Assembly: GCA_043228905.1 (NCBI GenBank)
Contig: JBHGNT010000011.1
Location: 6,324,001 to 6,388,000 of the forward strand
Reading direction: 5' to 3'
DNA length: 64,000 nucleotides
From: Azolla caroliniana
Taxonomy: Eukaryota; Polypodiophyta
A program made the translations under genes and the position numbers. Positions 1-10,135 of this stretch are shown one piece after another. The notes beneath the pieces are model-generated. The model was not told the origin of the DNA, did no database searches, and saw only the letters and a program-made list of their open reading frames with translations. Within the stretch, counting starts at the first letter, position 1. Each line of letters begins with the position of its first letter.

Positions 1-90
1 ATGCCTCTCGCATTGCTGCAGTTTGTTTGGGGGATTGCAATACAACTCTCCCAAATGAGTGGAGAAAACTGACAGGTAAAATTGTTGCTT

Positions 91-2490
91 GTCTCTATAG
101 TGTAGTAGGTAATTAGTTACATCTTAGCTAATTAGCTAAGCCGTATAAAGTGTGGTAGCTATTTAGTTGTCATGGTTTAGTAGTGTAGTAGCTATTTAGC
201 TACAACGTAGGTAATTGTAATTAGCTACACCGTATGTAATTAGCTAAGCGGTATAAAGTGTAGTAGCTAATTAGCTACAATGTAATGTTATACTACTTAG
301 CTAAGCAATATCAAGAGTGGTAGCTAATTAGTTATTGCCATACTTAAGTACAATATCTAATTAGCCAAGATGTAGCTAATTAGCTACTATCATACTTAAG
401 TAGAATAGCTAATTAGCTACTGCCAATCTATAGTCTAACAACTAATTAGCTAAGATGTAGCTAATTAGCTAAGCAATATCAAGAGTGGTAACTAATTAAC
501 TATTGCCATAGTTAAGAAGAATAGCTAATTAGCTAAGATGTAGCTAATTAGCTACTGCCAACCTATATTATAAGAGCTAATTAGCTACTAACATACTTAT
601 TAAGTAGAATAGCTAATTAGCTTTAAAGATATAGCTAATTAGCTACTGCCAATCTATAGTCTAACAACTTCTTAGCTAATTAGCTAAGCAATGTCAATAG
701 TGGTTACAACTAATTAGCTACTACCATAGTCAAGAAGAATTGCTAATTAGCTAAGATGTAGCTAATTAGCTACTGCTAGCCTATAATCTAGGAGCTAATT
801 AGCTATAATGTAGGTAATTAGCTACTACCATACTTAAGTAGAATAGCTAATAAGTTATGATGTAGCTAATTAGTTACTACTAATCTATAGTCTAGCAGCT
901 AATTAGTTAAGGTGTAGCTAATTAGCTAAGTAGTATCAAGAGTGGTAGCTAATTAACAATTGCCTTAGTTAACAAGAATAGATAATTAGCTAAGATGTGG
1001 CTAATTAGCTACTGCCAGCCTATAGTCTAGCATCTAATTAGCTAATTAGCTACAATGTAGCTAATTAGTTAAGTGGTAACTAATTCGCTACTACCATACT
1101 GATAGGGTGTATAAGACAGATGATAGTCATACACAATATGCGGGCTTGATCAAACTGATTAGATGGAGTTGTGAATTATAATAGATTATATAGATCTAGG
1201 TAACTACGATTTAGAGAGGAAAACTCAAGAAATTAAGATAAAAGGTAGGGAAGATGAGAAAAAGATAAGAATGTTATAATATTCCACTTCAAGTCAATAC
1301 AAAGAGGATAAACTCCACAATGAACTTTAAAACCAAATACCTTCTTACTACCCATCACTCAAACCCACTACTAAGAACCATCTTCTTCCACTAAGATACC
1401 TCTTCCTAATACTCCTCTCCCTCTCTTAGGACCTCCACTTCTTCTTTTATAATTTTCTTCTTCTTCCTCGTTCACGGTATTTTTAGAAGCTTTTTATCTC
1501 CTATTTTTAGCTAAGACCCAATGACCTTCTAATCGTCATATCTCCCTCATCAGAACTCCAAATTTAGTGATTGAAAAACCATAGATAGCTCTCTTTACAA
1601 GCTTTCTAATCCATATTTAAACATAATATTTGGGTTATGACCATTCCATTTTTACTGTTTTTTATGATCCGCTTTTTCTCTTTTTACTTTTCCCTTGGTC
1701 TCTTACTTTTACTTTTGACTTCTTCCTAAGGTCTTGGTTCATGTTCTTAGCCTCCAAATGTGAATTATCCATACTTTATATTCTTCTAATGTTCAATGGC
1801 TTAGATTCTAAAAACACTTTCACACATACTTAAGTAGAATAGCTAATTAGCTAAGTGGTAGCCAATGTAACTAATTAGTTAAGTGATAACTAATTCGCTA
1901 CTACCATACTTAAGTAGAATAGCTAATTAGCTAAGTGGTAGCTAATTAACTATTGCCAATCTATAGTCTAGCAACTAATTAGTTAAGGTGTAGCTAATTA
2001 GCTAAGTAGTATTAAGAGTGGTAGCTAATTAGCTACTGCCATAGTTAAGAAGAATAGCTAATTAGCTACTGCCAGCCTATAGTCTAGCAGCTAATTCGCT
2101 ACAATGTAGCAAATTAGCTAAATGGTAGCTAATTCACTACTACCATACTTAAGTAGAATAGTTAAATAGCTAAGTGGTAGCTAATTAGCTATTGCCAATC
2201 TATAGTCTAACAACTAATTAGCTAAGCTGTAGCTAATTAACTAAGCAACATCAAGAATGGGAGCTAATTATCTACTGCCATAGTTAAGAAGAATATCTAA
2301 TTAGGTAAGATGTAGCTAATTGGTTGGCATAGGAGCTAATTAGCTACAATGTAGTAGTATCGAGCTAAGTGGTAGCTAATTCGCTATTGTCATACTTAGT
2401 TAAGATGTAGCTAATTAGCTAGGATGTAGTAGTATCGAGCAATATCGAGAGTGGCCGCTAATTAGCTACCATGTTTAGTTGGCAACTAAG
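91..2490. repeat. Palindromic TAGCTAATTAGCTA array in an intron (copy A)
   Basis: Dozens of copies of TAGCTAATTAGCTA, which equals its own reverse complement, fill 91-1099 and 1830-2490, spaced irregularly every 15-45 bp and linked by AAGTGGTA, AAGATG, CTGCCA and TATAGTCTA-type spacers. Longer higher-order units recur, for example AGCTACTGCCAATCTATAGTC. The array lies wholly inside the last intron of the RING-like gene and is interrupted by a solo LTR. The same intron in copy B holds only about 430 bp of array. Confidence 0.9.
1100..1824. mobile_element. Solo LTR (725 bp)
   Basis: This block has no TAGCTAATTAGCTA repeats and interrupts the array. It begins TGATAGGG and ends TTTCACA (TG...CA), and is flanked by the 5-bp direct repeat CATAC at 1095-1099 and 1825-1829. 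Removing the block and one CATAC restores the array spacer seen elsewhere (CTACCATACTTAAGTAG). There is no internal coding region, so this is a solo LTR left by recombination. The parental family is not identified. Confidence 0.8.
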
Positions 2491-3234
2491 GTGATAGAAA
2501 ACCCTAGGAGAAGCCGTTAATTAGTTGACATATTGTTGTAGAATCTCGTGGATTAAGGAGGTTGCATGACGTGTTCGGTGCCAATGACGCCACAACCGAT
2601 GAGGAGATAACTGGCAACGTGGTTGAAAGTAAGAGTCTTGTTATCACATCTCCTTCAGATAAGCTCCACCCTATTCTTTTGGAAGATTGTACTAAATTAG
2701 GCAATGTTGTGAAAAGCCATGAAATATTGGAAACAACATGTAAATCTGAGGTTCATAACAACAATGTTTTTGAACACTTGATGCAACATTTCTTTGAATC
2801 CCAAAACCTTGATTCAACCCCATTGAGCCCAACTACTGATGATATCCCACCAGATCCCACTGTACTTGAAAAGCTAGTGCGAGACGCGGTTGACGTGCAA
2901 GCTGCTGTTGAGGCGATGGAAAGGTTGTCGGAGGAGGACACACTTGTGCAATGGGTGAAAGAAGCAAGGCTAAATGGGCAACCGGCTAGAAAAGGGCTGA
3001 GGAAGAGGCCACGATCGGGGACAAGACCAGTTACTCGGTCACGGGGCTCTTGAATTGGAGCTAATTACTACCAATTATTGATAAGTGGGATATGACTGTT
3101 AGCTATTTTCCTCGAAAATTATGAAGATTTTCTATGATCTATTTGGACAAGTAAAACCTCAGATTGGTTGTTGCTTGATCCACATTATGTAATGGAACTC
3201 TATGATGGATATTGAGATAATATTTTTATTTTGT

Positions 3235-4032
3235 TGCAGAATATTTCATGTTCATTACGTTGTTTTGTGAGACTATTAGCTACTTTGTGAGTGTGAATAT
3301 GTTGGTGTTTTTTGATGTTGTAGAGTCTAAAGGGTTTGAATCTATTGCTCCTAAGGCCGATGGCAGTGTGGAAACTATTGATGTTGTTGTGTGTTTAGAG
3401 GGCCCCATCTTGAAAGTAGATGTAGCAACTGACACAAATGATCTGGTCACACAAGTAGATCAAGCATGTTGCATAGATGATCTGATTTTGTAGGTAGATG
3501 CAACATGTGATAGTAGTGGGCTGATATCGACTAGAGAAGTATCTACATGCACTGAGGTAATGCCAGGACCGATGACACAATCGACTATACAAGAGCAAAA
3601 CAGTGTGTAGCCAGGCCCAATGACTGCACAACAACAATACAAGGTGAAGCCAGACCTAACGACACAGTTGACCAGGGATTTGAAGAGGAAAAGGACACCA
3701 ATTGTGTCAACAAAACATGAGTTGATTGAAATTGATCGTGGGTTACCAATACTTGGCGTAACACAGGCTCAGTTATAGGAATGGAAACCTAAACCATTAG
3801 AAGATGAAAGAAGAGCCTTGATCTTGGAGCTTGATAAAGTCCTGATGAGTGTGAGATATATGCAGCCAAGGAGGGACGCGAATCAATTTCTAGAGTGGGT
3901 TGTGCAATACTTTGATTTGTTTATTTGGAGTGAAAAACCACGTACAGATGTGTGGAAGTGTGTCGAAAGATTCTTCCGAAATGGCAACAACATTTCAAGG
4001 GTCTGTGGACACGAGAAAAATGTGAGTAGAAG
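3235..4032 (+). pseudogene. Copy A of the unrecognised 379-residue companion ORF
   Basis: Reads collinearly with 32040-32850 of copy B: the same acidic N-terminal half with VDQACC and the repeated PGPMT motifs, a basic LKRKRTPIVST stretch, then the conserved core with LILELDKVLMSVRYM and YFDLFIWSEKP. At least three in-frame stops (near 3490, 3608 and 3776) break it, and it is cut off at about 4030. A canonical TTGTTGCAG just upstream (3231-3239) could be a splice acceptor; copy B has a 1-nt change there. Confidence 0.6.
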
Positions 4033-4226
4033 GATAAGGATGTTCCAAAATATTTCTAGAATGTTCTAGAAAGTTCCAGAAGTTTCTCTGATACAATAAT
4101 CACTATGAAAAGTAGCCCTTATCATTTCACGTTCTGATAGGTTAACTTAATGGTTAGGCTTCGAATTTCGTAATACAAAGTCGTGGGTTCAAGTCCAATT
4201 GAAGCATAATGTTCACGGATTCATGA
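4033..4226 (+). mobile_element. LTR 3'-end-like fragment with tRNA-like tail
   Basis: After the copy A break, the sequence resembles the distal part of the L1 LTR (6430-6600) in layout: a TCTAGAATGTTC block, then AACTTAATGGTTAGGC (A-box-like), GGGTTCAAGTCC (B-box-like) and an ending TTCATGACA. The L1 LTR has TTCTAGAATGTTC, AACCTAATGGTAAAGT, GGGTTCGAGTCT and TTATGACA in the same order. It is probably a truncated, diverged LTR of a related family. A tRNA-derived SINE is the alternative. Confidence 0.4.
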
Positions 4227-4609
4227 CAATACCGCCTCCCCTTTTTTATCTAATTCTTACTCTACCCGCCCCCCTTATTTTGAAGAATTCCATTCAAACA
4301 CCCCACAATTTCCTTCCATTTATCACGCTACACCTCCCCCATCATCATTTAATTATCATAATGCCCTTCCCCAACTTTTTTCAAATCCTTACTCTACCCC
4401 TACCCCCTTAATTAACCCACATCACTCCCATTATACTTATCATTCCCCACCCAACACATCCTCATTCCACTCATATCCCCCCCCACACATCCTCAATATT
4501 ACACTAACCCCCCCCACCTTTTCTTCCTAACACAAAAACCCCCAAATTTTATTCTAACACTCCCTCACATAAAAATTATAAACACTTAAAAATACATCAA
4601 AACCTTGTC

Positions 4610-4640
<31 letters not shown>

Positions 4641-4690
4641 AAACCACTAGGAGACCCACAAACTAGTATACCAAAAAGCGGTTAGCCAGG
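4227..4690. other. C-rich, low-complexity stretch without genes
   Basis: Strongly pyrimidine-rich on the plus strand (CCCC and TTCC runs), with a long C tract followed by an A tract at about 4609-4642. Short ORFs here encode only low-complexity Pro/His/Leu peptides and I do not consider them genes. The stretch may be a 5' untranslated part of the adjoining Penelope-like element. Confidence 0.5.
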
Positions 4691-4789
4691 CGTGCTAAGC
4701 ATGTTAACAAACAGTTTAGACACGCCATACACCCTAGTAAGCATTTATTCTACCTACTTAATAGATCCCCCTCCAGCCAAGACACGTGT

Positions 4790-6129
4790 ATGTGGTTTGG
4801 TGGAAAACAGAAACTATTTCCCTTCCTTCCACACCCCAAATCCCGAAATAAAAAACCTAGAACCAACTTTTGGAAACCTCTTACTAGTACACAAGTAATT
4901 CATAGAAAAATCCATAACCTCTCTAAACATAGCCTCACTAAAAATGAAACGCAATTGCTCAACATAGGCCTTAAGTACATCCCACCATCCCCACCTCCCT
5001 CCCCCAACAATATCCTAAATGAATTCACCCCCCTCTATAGATCCCTCAAGCTAAAACATTTTTTTTAGAGATACAACTTCACTTCCTCTCAACCCCTTCA
5101 AACTACCTAACCCTAGTTGGATGTCACCCATAGAATATCCACCCCTAGTCTCCATCATAGAAAAACACCAACACATCCTTAACCAAATAGTACACAACAC
5201 TAAGCCCAAAAACACTAGAGTCCCATACCACCTCTCTAGAGCCCTTAAAAGCCTCCAAAACAACAAACACATTATCATCCTCCCAGCCGATAAAAATATG
5301 GGAGTATGTGTTCTAGATTAAGACACATACTACACCACAGCCATAGAACACCTCTCAAATTCTACCACCTATAAGAAAGTCAGCCACTTCCCCTTGGAAG
5401 AGTTACTATACTACCTCAATAACATAATAACAAAACGCTTAGGTACATTTTCCCTAACTAAAGCCAATTTCATCCTCCACAAACCCAAAAAAGGATATCA
5501 AGTATCCGACCTCTACTTCCTCCCTAAATTACTCAAAACACCTATAGGTTTTTGACCCATTTGTTCATATAATAACTCCTTATGTGAACAAACATCAAAG
5601 TGGTTAGACCACCAACTTCTACCCATCCTCCTTCTACAACCACAATATCTAAAAGACTCCCACACACTAATCCAATCACTAGAAAACCTACACCCACCAT
5701 CTAATAGTTTCTTATTCACGTTTGACGTTGAATCTCTCTATCCTAGTATCCCCCTTAAGCTAGAACTCCAAGCCCTACGTAGTCTAATCACCACCCACTT
5801 TTCCCCTTCGAAAACTAATCTCATCTATACCCTTAGTACCCTTGTTTTAGAATATCATTATCTCACTTTCGAAGACATAGTCTAGCAACAAATAAAAGGT
5901 ATGGCCATGGGCAACAACTTTTCAGTTGTATATGCCTACCTCTTTTTAGTATATCTCAAAAACTTACAACCATGGCCCCCCCATCTCTTCTACTTCACCC
6001 GCTATATTGATGATGCATTTGGGGTATGAACAGGCACCAAATCTCAACTTTTAGAATATCTTGACTTTTACCCTCTACACACAAATAACTCCATCAAGCT
6101 TACTATTCAAACTTCCCCCTCTAGGCTAC
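4790..6129 (+). pseudogene. Penelope-like element reverse transcriptase, 5' part
   Basis: Reading across several stops and frame changes gives the order of a Penelope-like (PLE) reverse transcriptase: an N-terminal NLS...LT..E..LL..GL.Y.P block (about 4915-4985), IILPADKN..VCVLD (5275-5320), FTFDVESLYPSIP (5716-5755), GMAMGNN (5900-5920), then the catalytic RYIDDAFGV (about 6000-6030). Stops at 5320, 5553, 5883 and 6027 show decay. The ORF is cut in the palm domain by L1 and resumes at 26331 beyond the GCTAC duplication. Retroelements of this class prime at nicks or chromosome ends. I see no GIY-YIG endonuclease. Confidence 0.65.
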
Positions 6130-6258
6130 TGTCAGGAACTCTATTAAGGCAGAGAAGGAATTAGTACTAAAAGAAGGATTAGTACTATTGTTGGGGAATA
6201 GTACTAAGACAGAGAAGGATTAGTACTATGAGAGGTGTCGAACTTTGAGAGAAGGAAT

Positions 6259-6310
<52 letters not shown>

Positions 6311-6600
6311 TGATGCGAAAGATATATGTATTATATGACGGAAGATATACAACAGTAGTTAGAAGGCTTAAGACTGGCGTTGAACCGATTTGGTTCGAAC
6401 TAATGCCTTGCGCCTCCTTTTATAGTGTCTTCAGGAATACTCCTGAAGTTTCTAGAATGTTCCAGAGAAATCTGGAATATACATCAATTTCCCAATAAAA
6501 CCTAAATGAAAATAATATCCTTCAAATTACAATTCATAACCTAATGGTAAAGTCTCGACCCGTGTAACAAAAGGTTATGGGTTCGAGTCTAGTTATGACA
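6130..6600 (-). repeat. L1 3' LTR (left)
   Basis: Begins (plus reading) TGTCAGGAACTC and ends AGTTATGACA, 471 bp. Contains a (GA)n tract at about 6260-6306, longer by 8 bp than that of the right LTR. The minus-strand polypurine tract AAAGGGGGGATAG abuts its inner edge, and the pol stop codon (6593-6595) lies inside the LTR. The inner 65 bp has A- and B-box-like sequences. Confidence 0.92.
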
Positions 6601-9600
6601 CTATCCCCCCTTTAAAACGACGAGTTTCACGAGTCGTTTTGGATTGAGGACCCGGTTTCTCGGGATATCGTCGATGGAAGTCTTCTAGAAGAGCACGAGC
6701 ATTGGTCACATTCTCGATCGGTTCCCAAGTACGCTCGCTGGGACTATATCCTAGCCAATCGACTAGATAGTAGAGCTTGTTGCGAACAATCTTGGAATCG
6801 AGGATGGCAGCGACCTCATACTCAGGTCCATCTTCGAGCTCGATAGGAGGTGGAGGTTGTATAGTACGTCCTGGGATAGTGCTCTCGTGATAGGGTTCGA
6901 GGAGAGAACTATGAAACACCGGGTGTATCCGAAGTTGCGGAGGTAGCTCGAGACGAAAAGCGACATCATTAATCTTCCCGATAATACGGAAAGGACCTAA
7001 TCGCCGATAATCCAACTTCTCACATGGGCGAGTAGTCTTGATGTGTCGTCGTAGCAGCCACACCCGATCTCCAATGTTAAAACTGGATGGAAGTCGATGA
7101 CGATCTGCGTAGTCCTTGTGTGATTGTTGAGCTTGCTGGAGTTGAGTAGATAAATCCGCTTGTATCTTGCGTAACCGCTCCAAACGATCCTCCGCGCAAG
7201 GATTTGTGGACACTTCTGGGGTTTCAAGGACACACCACCGGGGATGATATCCCGTATAAGCGTAGAATGGCGTGACTTTAGTCGATGCGTGGATAGCGTT
7301 ATTATAGGCAAATTCGGCGAACGGAAGAATATCTGCCCAGTCATTCTGATGATAGTTGAGAAAGCACCGCAGATACTGCTCCAGTGTTTGATTTGTTCGT
7401 TCGGCTTGACCGTCGGTTTGTGGGTGGTAGCCGGAGGAGAGGTTACAAGTGACCTTCAGCATTTTAAAAAGGTGCTTCCAGAATTTTGACACAAATTGGG
7501 GTCCACGATCGCTGATGATATTATCAGGGAGTCCATGATGCCGACATACTTCCCGCATGACAATTTCGGCGGTGTCTTCACTAGATATTTCTTTAGTACA
7601 TGGTAAGAAATGAGCCATCTTCGTATATCGATCCACCACTGTGAGAATCGCACTGAATCCCTTAGAGACTGGAAGATCTGTAATGAAGTCAAGAGCAATG
7701 GATTGCCATGGCTTGCTTGGAATTGGTAATGGTTCTAATAAACCATATGGATGATGTCTTGGCATTTTCGCTCTGCAGCATGTATCGCAAGTCCGAACAA
7801 AATCTTCGACAAATTGTCGCATACGGGGCCACCAGAATGATCGTTGTACTAAATCTAATGTTTTAGTACTACCAAAATGTCCTGCTGTATATGTGTCATG
7901 GCAGTTTTGTACTACTCGAAGGCGGCAAGAACCATTAGGAACATACAAAAGTTCTTTAAAGAAGAGTAATCCATCACAGTATTTGAATTGCCGATAATCC
8001 GTACCTGGTGATTGTGATTGTGAACATGACGCTCGAGAGGGGTCAATTTGTGCTAGTATAGCTTGGGCGAAAGCGTCAGTCTTCAAGTCCTCACGTATAG
8101 TATTGGTAATGTCGGAATCCACGGGCATGTCAAAGACCTGTGCTGCTTGCAGTCGTGCTGGACCCAAGATTACTTGCTTCTGGTTATCGAAAGCTGGCTC
8201 ACCGGGACGTGGTGTTAGATACGAACGCCGTGATAATGCATCTGCCTTCCCTTGGTGCTTCCCCGGACGATATGTAATTTTGAAGTCGAAGCGTGTGAGG
8301 AAGTGGGCCCACCGAGCTTGACGTCGATTCAGTACACGAGCATCTTGAAAGTAGGCAAGGTTCTTGTGGTCACTGAATACAGTGACCTGATGAGGAGATC
8401 CCTCCAGGAAATGCCTCCATTGCATAAAAGAATCAACTATTGCTAATAGCTCTTTATCATGAATTTCGTAGTTGATTTCGGCGGCGTCAAACTTACGGGA
8501 GTGGAAAGCCACAGGATGTAGCTTCTCGTCGTTACCCTGTTGTGACAGAATGCTCCCCAATGCGAAATCCGATGCATCAGCTTCGATAATGAATGGTTTT
8601 TCCGGATCCACATGACCTAAAATTGGAGCTGATGTAAACGCCTTCTTAAGACTCTCGAAAGCCATGTCCGTCTCTTTAGACCAAATGAATGATTGTCCCT
8701 TCCTGGTGAGCTGTGTGAGAGGCAGCACAATTTTTGAGTAATTTTGTATGAACTTCCGGTAGAAATTTGCAAAGCCTAGGAAGCAATGCACATCCCACAC
8801 CGAACGCGGAGTGTGCCATTCTATCACCGTTTTGACCTTGGCTGGGTCCATAGATATGCCTTCTGAGGAGATGACATAGCCGAGAAACTCCACTTGGTTG
8901 CACCCGAAACTACATTTCTCTAATTTTGCATACAGACCATGTTCTCGAAGTCGTTTTAGTACTAATAGTACATGAGAATCATGTTCTTCTTGGGTCTTTG
9001 AATAAACCAGTAGATCATCCAAATAGATGATCAAAAAATCATCCAAGAGATCTCGAAATATATCATTCGCCATGTGCTGGAAGACTGCCGGCGCATTAGT
9101 GAGTCCGAACGGCATGACCGTATACTCGAAGTGCCCATATCTGGTGCGAAACGCGGTCTTCCATTCATCTCCTGGTCGGATCCGTACGAGGTTATAGGCT
9201 CCTCGTAAGTCGATCTTCGTGAAGAACCTGGCACCGTTGATCCGTTCTAAAAGACTTGAGATAAGGGGAAGAGCATACCTATTTCTTACTGTGACCTTAT
9301 TCAAGCCACGGTAATCTACAACGAGTCGAAGCGAGCCATCTTTTTTCTTGACGAAGAAAATGGGTGCGCCGGCTGGAGATTTCGAATGCCGAATGAAACC
9401 GTTCTCCAAATTCTCCTCTATATAGGCTCGAAGGACTTCTAGCTCGGTTGGTGACAAATTGTAGATCGGCCCCCATGGCGGCTCTTTTCCCGGTTGTAAG
9501 TCGATGGCGCAGTCGTACGGCCGATGATGAGGAAGTGTGTTGGCTTGTACTTTATCGAACACATCAGCATACTGACGATACTTCTCGGGAAGTTGAACGG

Positions 9601-10135
9601 TGGACTCCTCTTTGGTGGTGCTGGAGGGTTGTACTGATATTGCAAAGAGAAACATTTCCTCCTTGCGCCCTTCCTCACGCAACTGACGTAGCGAAATGGT
9701 TGCAACCTTCTGGGTAGATCCTTGGGTTTGTCGCAACCGGATTTCCCTTGTCCTCCAATCTATGTCTGGGTCATGTAACTCTAACCATGGTAATCCTAAA
9801 ACTATGGGATGTTCTGGAATACTAATAATATTAAATGATACTACACATGTTAAGTTATCTAGGACAATATTAACGGGTTCCGACTCTTCTATGATATTAC
9901 CAGAAGCAATGGGACGACCATCAATGACTACTACTGAGGCTGGACATGGGAGCTTTCTGAGAGATATCTGATGAGCTCGGGCAAAATTCCTATCCATGAA
10001 GCAAGAATTAGCTCCGGTGTCGTAGTGTAGGTTGCACACTATGCGGAAATTATATTTTTGTCCCTCCGGATAGAGAATGGAGTGCTCGGTGAGAACCGGA
10101 AGAAAACGGCATACCGGCAAGGAAGAAAACGGCAT
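6593..10135 (-). CDS. L1 pol polyprotein: protease C-part, RT, RNase H, integrase, chromodomain
   Basis: Open frame of 1180 codons. Only the part from 10017 downward is true L1 pol; residues 1-40 come from antisense reading of the L2 LTR. Motifs in order: protease (DTGANS at the junction, VLGLPWL), RT with YLDDLLVYS (about 9013-9035), RNase H with IIEADASDFALG and HQGKADALSR, integrase HHCC zinc finger (about 7760-7920), then D in ALDFITD, D in ISDRGPQF and E in DGQAERTNQ, and a C-terminal chromodomain (about 6660-6830) with YYLVDWLGY and TWEP. The chromodomain normally targets integration to modified histones. The stop lies in the LTR. The frame is intact, but it is severed from gag by L2. 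Confidence 0.92.
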   Translation of the reverse strand: MPFSSLPVCRFLPVLTEHSILYPEGQKYNFRIVCNLHYDTGANSCFMDRNFARAHQISLRKLPCPASVVVIDGRPIASGNIIEESEPVNIVLDNLTCVVSFNIISIPEHPIVLGLPWLELHDPDIDWRTREIRLRQTQGSTQKVATISLRQLREEGRKEEMFLFAISVQPSSTTKEESTVQLPEKYRQYADVFDKVQANTLPHHRPYDCAIDLQPGKEPPWGPIYNLSPTELEVLRAYIEENLENGFIRHSKSPAGAPIFFVKKKDGSLRLVVDYRGLNKVTVRNRYALPLISSLLERINGARFFTKIDLRGAYNLVRIRPGDEWKTAFRTRYGHFEYTVMPFGLTNAPAVFQHMANDIFRDLLDDFLIIYLDDLLVYSKTQEEHDSHVLLVLKRLREHGLYAKLEKCSFGCNQVEFLGYVISSEGISMDPAKVKTVIEWHTPRSVWDVHCFLGFANFYRKFIQNYSKIVLPLTQLTRKGQSFIWSKETDMAFESLKKAFTSAPILGHVDPEKPFIIEADASDFALGSILSQQGNDEKLHPVAFHSRKFDAAEINYEIHDKELLAIVDSFMQWRHFLEGSPHQVTVFSDHKNLAYFQDARVLNRRQARWAHFLTRFDFKITYRPGKHQGKADALSRRSYLTPRPGEPAFDNQKQVILGPARLQAAQVFDMPVDSDITNTIREDLKTDAFAQAILAQIDPSRASCSQSQSPGTDYRQFKYCDGLLFFKELLYVPNGSCRLRVVQNCHDTYTAGHFGSTKTLDLVQRSFWWPRMRQFVEDFVRTCDTCCRAKMPRHHPYGLLEPLPIPSKPWQSIALDFITDLPVSKGFSAILTVVDRYTKMAHFLPCTKEISSEDTAEIVMREVCRHHGLPDNIISDRGPQFVSKFWKHLFKMLKVTCNLSSGYHPQTDGQAERTNQTLEQYLRCFLNYHQNDWADILPFAEFAYNNAIHASTKVTPFYAYTGYHPRWCVLETPEVSTNPCAEDRLERLRKIQADLSTQLQQAQQSHKDYADRHRLPSSFNIGDRVWLLRRHIKTTRPCEKLDYRRLGPFRIIGKINDVAFRLELPPQLRIHPVFHSSLLEPYHESTIPGRTIQPPPPIELEDGPEYEVAAILDSKIVRNKLYYLVDWLGYSPSERTWEPIENVTNARALLEDFHRRYPEKPGPQSKTTRETRRFKGGIVS

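Larger units (their letters stand above)
1..3053 (+). pseudogene. RING-like gene, copy A: last two exons
   Basis: Exon 1..75 is the 3' end of the RING-like exon of copy B (31181-31252). A GT donor at 76 and an AG acceptor at 2540-2541 define an intron of 2466 bp, and the last exon runs 2542..3053. Joining the exons keeps the frame: the phase-1 G at the exon end combines with AA to give a codon that leads into an open stretch of about 170 residues. That stretch is acidic in its first half and ends in a basic, Arg/Ser-rich tail (residues GLRKRPRSGTRPVTRSRGS). Copy B has lost the first two thirds of this last exon, so copy A holds the better version. Function unknown. Confidence 0.55.
1..4032 (+). 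mobile_element. Partial, decayed copy A of the TIR DNA transposon
   Basis: This stretch is collinear with 31181-32850 of copy B: the same exon end, the same intron full of TAGCTAATTAGCTA repeats, the same last exon and the same downstream 379-residue ORF region, at high identity by eye. The left end lies outside the window. The right end stops abruptly near 4032, where the sequence changes to an LTR-like segment. The transposase half of the element (minus strand in copy B) is absent. Several stops in the companion ORF show that it is dead. A 725-bp solo LTR has inserted into its repeat array. Confidence 0.75.

Noticed and set aside
91-2490. Palindromic repeats as a CRISPR array or tRNA/attachment cluster
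   Set aside because: Spacing is irregular, the 'spacers' are themselves repeated, and the context is a plant intron.
4133-4200. A functional tRNA gene
   Set aside because: A- and B-box-like sequences are present, but the arms do not pair well and the layout matches LTR ends.
6236-6306. Peptides with Arg-Glu repeats around GA/CT tracts (also 25983-26040, 27322-27362, 28452-28535)
   Set aside because: Pure microsatellite translations with no conserved context.
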